This document shows positions 6,652-10,872 of a stretch of 10,872 bases of DNA, piece after piece. The DNA is taken from positions 663,835 through 674,706 of the forward strand of contig CP070771.1 of the NCBI GenBank assembly GCA_020345785.1, given 5' to 3'. This DNA comes from Desulfobacterales bacterium. GTDB taxonomy: Bacteria; Desulfobacterota; Desulfobacteria; Desulfobacterales; JAFDCJ01. The notes under the pieces are model-generated. The model saw only the letters and a program-made list of their open reading frames with translations, did no database searches and had not been told where the DNA came from. The translations under genes and the position numbers were made by a program. Positions within the stretch are counted from its first letter, which is position 1, and every line of letters begins with the position of its first letter.

Positions 6652-6737
6652 GGATACCCCACATCCCGGTTTGCACCGCCCGAGGCGGTCGCCATTTGAA
6701 TAAGACATTTTTTTGATGCCCTGGATCCGGGGTATCC
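6652..6737. repeat. 86-bp imperfect palindrome between dodecin and RidA genes
   Basis: GGATACCCC (6652-6660) and GGGGTATCC (6729-6737) pair perfectly. Inside, ATCC (6663-6666) can pair with GGAT (6723-6726), and ACCGCC (6675-6680) with GGCGGT (6684-6689). The fold is symmetric enough to be an RNA element, a dodecin terminator or a small mobile repeat. No known family is recognised. Confidence 0.4.
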
Positions 6738-6770
6738 TCGATTTTCAACAAGAGTGATACGTTGGGCGGA

Positions 6771-6986
6771 CTATTCGCCGCCACCGTATTTAAATGAGAG
6801 GTTAACTCTGGCGCGAAATGCGGTAACCTTCCCCTTTTCGACCTTCATATCCAGCTTGACGACCTCTGCGACACGGAGATCTCTGAGGGTTTGGCCGGCT
6901 CTTTCTACTGCATTTTTGGCAGCATCTTCCCAGGAAGTATCGCTGCTGCCCACCAGTTCAATCACTTTGTATACACTATCAGCCAT
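6771..6986 (-). CDS. dodecin family flavin-binding protein
   Basis: A 71-residue protein with the full dodecin fold pattern: MADSVYKVIELVGSS strand, TSWEDAAKNAVERA helix, then the two long strands VAEVVKLDMKVE and VTAFRARVNLSFKY. Dodecins form hollow 12-mers that store or buffer flavins such as FMN, riboflavin or lumichrome. The Trp in TSWEDA is the family's flavin-stacking residue and is present. The ATG at 6986 is chosen over an upstream in-frame codon at 7022 because AAGGAGG (6992-6998) lies just before it and the length then matches the family. It is a single gene, transcribed towards the RidA gene across a 205-bp structured gap. The flavin preference cannot be read from the sequence. Confidence 0.92.
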   Translation of the reverse strand: MADSVYKVIELVGSSDTSWEDAAKNAVERAGQTLRDLRVAEVVKLDMKVEKGKVTAFRARVNLSFKYGGGE

Positions 6987-7113
6987 TTTTTCCTCCTTTC
7001 TTGTGCCTAAAGACTTCAACACAATTCCGGTTTTAATGCCGGCAGCAGTCCGATGCTGATTTTCCGAACGCTGCCACCCTTACGTCATAGGTGGATCGAC
7101 GAGATCCGTAAAA

Positions 7114-7145
7114 CCTCCTGATGGGCGCATAGAATTGCCCGGAGG
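7114..7145. repeat. bulged GC-rich hairpin in the dodecin leader region
   Basis: CCTCC (7114-7118), a 4-nt bulge, GGGC (7123-7126), a 10-nt loop, GCCC (7137-7140) and GGAGG (7141-7145). On the minus strand it is followed by TTTTAC. It lies about 130 nt upstream of the dodecin start and could be a leader structure or a weak terminator. Confidence 0.4.
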
Positions 7146-7313
7146 CTTCAAAACGGTTATTTCAGACCGATCGTTTTATCGTTTTTTCCGCAAACTTTTT
7201 CCGTCGCCCGGCTGCAGAGCCCCCAAAAAGAAAAATATCTGATTAAATGGATCACGGCGGTTTAGCGCCGAGGCGCGTCCGTTGCGAACGGATTCGAGTT
7301 AGGGGTTATCGAA

Positions 7314-7412
7314 ATGGATATACGCCAAAATGAAAAATTGAAAAAATTACAATGGCCTAAACTCTGGAGAGATGAACGTCCAATATTAGTTTGTCAGGTG
7401 AAAATCCGGTAG
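7314..7412 (+). CDS. possible 32-residue small protein
   Basis: ATG to TAG, 32 residues, starting MDIRQNEKLKKLQWPKLW. It is charged and has two Trp. An AGGGG lies about 9 nt upstream, a mediocre ribosome binding site. It directly follows two hairpins. Nothing similar is recognised and it may be chance. Confidence 0.2.
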   Translation: MDIRQNEKLKKLQWPKLWRDERPILVCQVKIR

Positions 7413-7603
7413 AAGCATCCTAAACAGGCTTAAGCGCAGTCCTTAAACATTTAAACGTTTTTGAGCTTATTCAGTAAATTAAACAAAGAAGTCGGCAAAG
7501 TCAAGGTGGAAAATGGTCCCGGGGGAAAACCCTCATTTAGTTCTTGATTATAAACCTGATTCTTTGTAGTTAACCAGATTCACAAAAAGAAAGGTGGGTT
7601 CGG

Positions 7604-8653
7604 ATGAAACACGAGATTTCGATTGGCAGACCGGCGGCAGATTATTCTATCGATATTGATGCTATTTGCAGCCTGATTGCAAAAACCCAGTTGAAGACGG
7701 GCGAGATCCCGTGGAGTGACGGCCAAAAAACAGATCCTTGGGATCACATTGAAGCCGCCATGGCGCTCAGCACCGGCGGCTACCTGACCCAGGCGCAGCG
7801 AGCCTTTGAGTGGTCGGTACGCATGCAGCACGAAGACGGCAGCTGGTATTCGGCTTATATGCAGGGGCTGCCCCAGGACAAAACCCGGGACGCCAACCTG
7901 TCCTCATACATCGCGGTAGGGGTGTTTCACTATTATCTTACTACGACCGATCTTTCTTTTGTAAAACAGATGTGGCCCACCGTCGCAGCGGCCATCGATT
8001 TCGCCTTGGGTCTTCAAACTGCCAACGGAGAGATCCACTGGGCGATCAGTCCGGCGGGCAACGTCGATCCCATGGCGCTTTTGACCGGCTCGAGCTCCAT
8101 TTATATGAGCCTGAAATGTGCGCTGGCTCTAGCCAACATACTGGGGCGTCCCGCAGCCGGATGGCATAATGCCTTAATCAAACTGGGAGATGCAATCCGG
8201 TACAGGCCCCATTTGTTTAATATGACCAAATCCCGCTATTCCATGTACTGGTTTTATCCGATTCTGGCCGGTGTATTGACCGGAGCTGAAGCCCAAAAGC
8301 GGATTGATAAGTACTGGAAAAAGTATGTCATTGAAGAACGCGGTGTTCTTTGCGTTTCCGATGAGCCATGGGTGACCATTGCCGAGACTTCCGAGCTGGT
8401 GATGGCCTTGGCGGCCATGGGAAATTTCAAGCTGGCCGAAATCGTTTTCAGCTGGATTGCGGACCGCAAGTATGAGGACGGCTCATTCTGGTGCGGCTTT
8501 ACCTGTCCCGACATTATTATATGGCCCGAAGACAAAATTACCTGGACCAACGCCGCGGCCATCCTGGCATTTGATGCCATTAACAACCTGACACCGGGCG
8601 GTCGACTGTTCAGCCATGAATTCTGGAAGAATTTTGGTATTAAATTGAGTTAA
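7604..8653 (+). CDS. alpha/alpha-toroid protein (prenyltransferase/terpene-cyclase-like), function unknown
   Basis: A 349-residue, apparently cytosolic protein with no signal peptide. Repeated aromatic/Gly turn motifs each followed by an amphipathic helix are visible: GEIPWSDG...DPWDHIEAAMAL (33-55), EDGSWYSAY...LSSYIAVGVF (77-108), NGEIHWAISP (141-150) and EDGSFWCGF...ITWTNAAAILAF (291-323). This is the pattern of an alpha/alpha toroid, shared by squalene/hopene cyclases, prenyltransferases and six-hairpin glycosidases. No DXDD cyclase motif or zinc site was found, so the reaction is unknown. From memory, deltaproteobacterial homologues are labelled phenyltransferase-domain proteins, with no assigned function that I can vouch for. 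AAAGGTGG lies about 6 nt before the ATG. An acyltransferase follows 547 bp later, with repeats between. Confidence 0.75.
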   Translation: MKHEISIGRPAADYSIDIDAICSLIAKTQLKTGEIPWSDGQKTDPWDHIEAAMALSTGGYLTQAQRAFEWSVRMQHEDGSWYSAYMQGLPQDKTRDANLSSYIAVGVFHYYLTTTDLSFVKQMWPTVAAAIDFALGLQTANGEIHWAISPAGNVDPMALLTGSSSIYMSLKCALALANILGRPAAGWHNALIKLGDAIRYRPHLFNMTKSRYSMYWFYPILAGVLTGAEAQKRIDKYWKKYVIEERGVLCVSDEPWVTIAETSELVMALAAMGNFKLAEIVFSWIADRKYEDGSFWCGFTCPDIIIWPEDKITWTNAAAILAFDAINNLTPGGRLFSHEFWKNFGIKLS

Positions 8654-8670
8654 ATGGAGGTTTCAGGTGT

Positions 8671-8706
8671 CCCCCCTTCGCCTTTCAGGCTTCGGAGGGC
8701 AAGCAG
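8671..8706 (+). repeat. post-stop dispersed repeat, copy 1
   Basis: Starts CCCCCCTTCGCCT and ends CAAGCAG. It aligns with 9925-9961: same start, then AGGCTTCG, then CAAGCAG. It begins 18 nt after the toroid-gene stop and has a small central stem GCCT/AGGC. Confidence 0.65.
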
Positions 8707-8769
8707 CGGAGCCGCAAGTTTGATCGAAGACGAGACTCTTTTGGCGCCTGAACATAGTTTAAAGATTCT

Positions 8770-8872
8770 GTGGGAGCGGTTTCCAACCGCGATGAACTCG
8801 ATCGGGCCGCCATCTGATATCGTGGTTGCCCCGCTTGAAAAACAGTGGGATGCGAGCAAAAACCACTCCCAC
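8770..8872. repeat. REPIN-like inverted REP pair
   Basis: GTGGGAGCGGTTT (8770-8782) and AAACCACTCCCAC (8860-8872) are inverted with 12 of 13 matches. The left end is a typical REP: GGAG followed by the hairpin GCGGTT-TCC-AACCGC (8776-8790). The right end can also fold locally through GTGGGA (8845-8850) and TCCCAC (8867-8872). The layout of two inverted REPs about 100 bp apart fits the REPINs mobilised by RAYT transposases. Confidence 0.65.
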
Positions 8873-8893
8873 CCGGCATTAACTTCAGCCTAA

Positions 8894-9200
8894 AAATAAC
8901 TATAGATCAGATGAAGTTTCACACGAGGTGTCAGGCAGAGGCGGTGCTGAAAACTGAATCCTGTTACGTTAGCCCTGGGGTATCTTGAAATTAGATCTCA
9001 ATATTTTTAATTAACTGATTAAGATCCTCACCTTTTGTTCAGCGCGCTCCTTGGTGAAATAGACAATCTATGGGATGGGAGGATACCCTACGGTACAGCT
9101 TTGACAAATGCTGCTGACACCCGAAACCTTCTCTTCTGACCAACAGACAACTGACCAAAAGATACGGACATCGAATATTTATCCTTGATGAGGCCCTCGC
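8894..9200. other. 307-bp intergenic region before the acyltransferase
   Basis: No gene or convincing promoter. It contains CTGA-type degenerate repeats (about 8927-8965 and 9131-9160) and an AT-rich block near 8985-9020. A TTGACA at 9101-9106 has no matching -10 box. Confidence 0.4.
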
Positions 9201-9920
9201 TTGCGAAGAGACCACCGCCCATATTTCGTCAAAAAAGCCTACCTGAAATTCCAGGAATTTTATGTCAATCACTACCTGCGCCCCCAGCTGGAATCCCTCG
9301 GTGAAGGGTTTACGTTTATGCGCCCCTGGCATGTGGAGATCTTTGGTGCACCCATCGAATTGGGTGATTATGTAAATGTGGTGGCCACATCCGATAAAAT
9401 TGTCAGATTGGCAATCTGGTCGGAGCAGCCGGGCAAGGGGCGCATTCGAATCGGCAATTACAGTTTGATCTGTCCGGGAGTGAGGATCGGTTCAGCCCAC
9501 GAAATACTCATTGGTGACAATTGTATGATCGCCAGCAATGCCTATCTCACCGACTCCGATTGGCATGATGTTTACAACCGGATATCCATTGGGAAAACCG
9601 CCCCCATAAAAATTGAAAACAATGTATGGGTCGGTGACAGCGCCATCGTCTGCAAGGGAGTTACCATTGGTGAAAACAGTATCGTTGGCGCCGGGGCAGT
9701 GGTGGTGGACAGCATCCCGGCCAACTGTGTTGCCGCCGGCAATCCGGCCAAGGTTGTGAAGCAGCTCGATATCAGTGAATCCTTTACAACCCGGGCCCAG
9801 TTTTTTGCGGACCCGGAGAGCCTGTTTCGGGAATTCGATAAGACGGATAAAGCGCTATTGCGCGAAAATACACTGATACACTGGCTTCGTTATCTTCTAT
9901 TTCCGTCAAAAGAGGATTAG
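9201..9920 (+). CDS. left-handed beta-helix acyltransferase (hexapeptide-repeat family)
   Basis: A 239-residue member of the hexapeptide-repeat acyltransferases, which form trimers and move acetyl or other acyl groups onto sugars or other acceptors. Hexapeptide turns run through IRIGNYSLICPGVRIG (82-97), ILIGDNCMIASNAYL (102-116) and VWVGDSAIVCKGVTIGENSIVGAGAVV (142-168), ending with the signature AAGNPAKVV (178-186). The catalytic His is probably His122 in DSDWHD. Residues 1-45 (RRDHRPYF, PWHVEIFG) form an N-terminal extension seen, from memory, in a proteobacterial subgroup. The chosen start is a TTG with GATGAGG 7 nt upstream; the next in-frame ATG is only at 9315, inside the conserved extension. 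The natural acceptor is unknown; a surface glycan is an inference from the family and from the neighbouring toroid protein. Confidence 0.85.
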   Translation: MRRDHRPYFVKKAYLKFQEFYVNHYLRPQLESLGEGFTFMRPWHVEIFGAPIELGDYVNVVATSDKIVRLAIWSEQPGKGRIRIGNYSLICPGVRIGSAHEILIGDNCMIASNAYLTDSDWHDVYNRISIGKTAPIKIENNVWVGDSAIVCKGVTIGENSIVGAGAVVVDSIPANCVAAGNPAKVVKQLDISESFTTRAQFFADPESLFREFDKTDKALLRENTLIHWLRYLLFPSKED

Positions 9921-9924
9921 AGGG

Positions 9925-9961
9925 CCCCCCTTCGCCTGATAGGCTTCGCCGCGACAAGCAG
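9925..9961 (+). repeat. post-stop dispersed repeat, copy 2
   Basis: Same start, core and end as 8671-8706 with differences in two short inner stretches. It begins 5 nt after the acyltransferase stop. A weaker relative follows at 9991-10009. Confidence 0.65.
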
Positions 9962-10200
9962 AGGGGAGGGGACAGAAGTCAGAGGACCCGCCGTCGCCCT
10001 CCGGGCTTCCGACTTCGTCACGCTCGCAGCTTGACTACGACGGGACATGACGGCGCGGCAAGCAGATGACAGAAGGTTGAAGTGGGAAGTCGGAATGCGG
10101 AGTGACCAAGCATAGAACAAGGAGCATAACGCATCGTTTTGGGGCGGAATAAGGATAGGCCCTGAACACTTGGGACACACCAATGGATTAAAATTATTTG

Positions 10201-10239
10201 CCCTGTTGAATAGGGCTCCCTTAGGAAAATTCAATAGGG
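10201..10239. repeat. nested inverted repeat
   Basis: CCCTGTTGAA (10201-10210) and TTCAATAGGG (10230-10239) match at 9 of 10, enclosing AGGG-CT-CCCT. No T-run follows on the plus strand. Confidence 0.4.
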
Positions 10240-10450
10240 TAGATTTTCTGGATCAAACGAGCTCAGCTCATACGTAATTCTTTGGATGAAACCTCATATT
10301 CAATCAACGCCGGTACGTCATCATTGGTGTTTGACAATCCGATCACGTTGCACTAATCTGAGACTGAAAATTAATCCTGCAAGGAGGAGGAACTGTTCAA
10401 CGGACGCACAGCAAATGAGCATTCTCATCCGGCATGCAGCCTCTGATAAA

Positions 10451-10483
10451 GATAGAAACGGCAACTCAAATCCGCTTTCTATC
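10451..10483. repeat. 8-bp hairpin upstream of the interrupted gene
   Basis: GATAGAAA (10451-10458) pairs with TTTCTATC (10476-10483); CGG and CCG just inside can extend the stem with one bulge. It lies about 140 nt before the next start codon. Confidence 0.35.
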
Positions 10484-10606
10484 AGCAGCTCTCCGAAATA
10501 GCCAAACTTCATCTGAAAATTGCCTCTGAACCGTGCCCGGAAAGCCCATTCCTCTCTTAGTAAAATCTCATTGGACCAGCTTATAACCAATTTTAAACTC
10601 GAGTGG

Positions 10607-10614
10607 AAAGGAGG
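10607..10614 (+). promoter_or_regulatory. perfect Shine-Dalgarno of the interrupted gene
   Basis: AAAGGAGG, continuing to T, matches the 16S anti-Shine-Dalgarno in full and lies 6 nt before the ATG at 10621. It is the main evidence that a real gene starts here. Confidence 0.75.
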
Positions 10615-10620
10615 TCAGCT

Positions 10621-10764
10621 ATGATTCTCAGCGAAACAGAGTTGTTCCGAGATATCGCATCAGAGGTTATGAACAAAATTACCGCTGTTTCAAAGGAAGA
10701 AGAACACTCCAAAGGTGCCGTGCTGGGAAATTTGGGGACGGTGTTGTTTTTTTGCGTTACTTAA
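10621..10764 (+). pseudogene. 5' fragment of an unknown gene, interrupted by a RAYT element
   Basis: ATG at 10621 with a perfect ribosome binding site. About 35 plausible codons begin MILSETELFRDIASEVMNKI, charged and helical. From about 10727 the frame runs into TTTGGGGACGGTGTTG and a T-run that belong to the mobile element, and it stops at 10764. So a normal gene start has apparently been cut by the insertion. The first ten residues (SETELFRD) are faintly like the N-termini of GAF/sigma-54-type regulators of deltaproteobacteria, but this is too short to name a family. Whether the remainder of the gene resumes beyond the transposase cannot be seen. Confidence 0.55.
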
Positions 10765-10872
10765 TTTTCAGCCTATGATATGGCTCTTTATATGCCACGC
10801 AAAGCTGGTATAGATGCTCCTGGGGCGCTGCACCATGTCATCTGCCGGGGAATTGAAAAAACCAGGATATTT
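10727..10872 (+). mobile_element. left end of a RAYT (IS200-like Y1 transposase) element
   Basis: The TTTGGGGACGGTGTTG motif and T-run lie about 50 nt before the transposase start, an arrangement I recall from RAYT elements in deltaproteobacteria. The left boundary is inferred from where the preceding reading frame loses sense. Confidence 0.5.
10780..10872 (+). CDS. REP-associated tyrosine transposase (RAYT), N-terminal part only
   Basis: The 31 visible residues include MPRKAGIDAPGALHHVICRG and end in KTRIF. This is the distinctive N-terminus of Y1-type (IS200-like) REP-associated transposases: a basic MPRxxRID start, then PGALHHVxxRG, then E...IF. The family uses one tyrosine and a His-x-His pair to cut and join single-stranded DNA; those residues lie beyond the window. 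The ATG at 10780 or the one at 10792 could be the start; neither has a good ribosome binding site. The gene runs off the right edge. REP/REPIN-like repeats about 2 kb upstream are the type of DNA such enzymes move, though whether this copy acts on them is unknown. Confidence 0.85.
   Translation, partial: MALYMPRKAGIDAPGALHHVICRGIEKTRIF

Larger units (their letters stand above)
6987..7603. other. 617-bp gene-poor, hairpin-rich intergenic region
   Basis: No standard gene is recognised. Visible structure includes CAGCA/TGCTG (7043-7058), GGATC/GATCC (7093-7107), a bulged stem at 7114-7145, CGGCG/CGCCG (7255-7270) that competes with GCGC/GCGC (7265-7276), and TCCGTT/AACGGA (7278-7292). A short open frame starts at 7314. 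It separates the divergent dodecin and toroid-protein genes and must hold both promoters; I could not pick either with confidence. Confidence 0.5.
8654..8893. repeat. downstream repeat cluster after the toroid-protein gene
   Basis: Gene-free. It holds GTTTCAGGTGTC (8660-8671), a 36-bp post-stop element (8671-8706) and a REPIN-like inverted pair (8770-8872). A frame is open through it, but the repeats explain the sequence and its composition is unlike a gene. Confidence 0.6.
9921..10620. other. 700-bp repeat-rich region with no convincing gene
   Basis: It contains the second post-stop repeat, a degenerate relative (CCGTCGCCCTCCGGGCTTC at 9991-10009), CAGA/GTCA-type patches (9971-9986), a nested inverted repeat at 10201-10239 and a hairpin at 10451-10483. 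A minus-strand frame near 10165-10195 reads NPLVCPKCSGP, reminiscent of a transposase zinc ribbon, but is too short to call. A possible promoter is TTGACA (10331-10336), 17 nt, TAATCT (10354-10359), with a poor -10. Confidence 0.5.

Noticed and set aside
7114..7145. Known riboswitch upstream of dodecin, such as FMN or fluoride
   Set aside because: The conserved bases of those families are not present; only a bulged hairpin is seen.
7255..7320. Integron attC-like site (hairpins followed by GAGTTAGGGG and a short frame)
   Set aside because: The right-hand core does not fit GTTRRRY and no matching RYYYAAC partner was found at a suitable distance; no integrase or second site is present.
8654..8893. 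79-codon plus-strand open frame
   Set aside because: It starts at the stop of the previous gene, has no proper ribosome site, and runs through a REPIN-like element and another dispersed repeat.
9101..9129. Promoter for the acyltransferase (TTGACA at 9101)
   Set aside because: No acceptable -10 hexamer at 16-18 nt.
9039..9332. 97-codon minus-strand frame
   Set aside because: It overlaps the start of the well-supported acyltransferase on the other strand and has no family resemblance.
10130..10234. Transposase zinc-ribbon remnant on the minus strand (NPLVCPKCSGP)
   Set aside because: Only about a dozen residues look like a transposase tail, with no flanking similarity; chance cannot be excluded.
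10321..10590. 89-codon minus-strand frame
   Set aside because: No ribosome site, no recognisable domain and an odd composition; it spans a hairpin and the leader of a plus-strand gene.

Overview
The window looks like chromosomal DNA of a Gram-negative, anaerobic deltaproteobacterium (Desulfobacterota, most like the Desulfobacterales). This is inferred from gene content: an exported CbiK-type anaerobic cobaltochelatase of the kind described in Desulfovibrio, behind a cobalamin riboswitch; a VPLPST-type PEP-CTERM surface protein next to a cohesin-like/dockerin protein; an outer-membrane beta-barrel; and a REP-associated transposase (RAYT) start. No rRNA, tRNA or CRISPR array was seen. Species-level placement is not possible from the sequence alone.

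Layout. 1-1586 (+): a UbiB/ABC1-family atypical kinase, cut by the left edge. 1726-3358: a minus-strand two-gene unit (cohesin-like/dockerin protein, then PEP-CTERM protein) bracketed by two nearly identical 46-bp direct repeats, each holding a terminator-like hairpin. 3464-4801 (-): exported CbiK preceded by an intrinsic terminator, an adenosylcobalamin-type riboswitch and a possible promoter. 4810-5268 (-): the C-terminal remnant of a class I aminotransferase. 5513-6097 (+) and 6104-6565 (-): a PagL-like outer-membrane barrel protein and a RidA-family protein, converging with only 6 bp between them and sharing a 31-bp palindrome that includes both stop codons. 6771-6986 (-): a dodecin. 6987-7603: gene-poor, hairpin-rich DNA. 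7604-8653 (+): a prenyltransferase/terpene-cyclase-like toroid protein of unknown role. 8654-9200: dispersed repeats, including a REPIN-like element. 9201-9920 (+): a left-handed beta-helix acyltransferase. 9921-10620: more repeat debris with no convincing gene. 10621-10872 (+): the 5' end of a gene with a perfect ribosome binding site, apparently broken by a RAYT element whose transposase runs off the right edge.

How it works together. The first half carries independent units: a quinone-biosynthesis-type kinase, a surface-protein pair that could work as a cohesin/dockerin assembly plus an exosortase substrate, and a B12-repressed chelatase. The right third has single genes separated by repeats. 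There the toroid protein and the acyltransferase may both act on cell-surface glycans, but that rests only on their proximity and fold class. The least explained signals are the repeat-bracketed surface cassette, the repeats sitting just after stop codons near 8671 and 9925, the palindrome joining two gene ends, and the RAYT insertion that truncates a gene.
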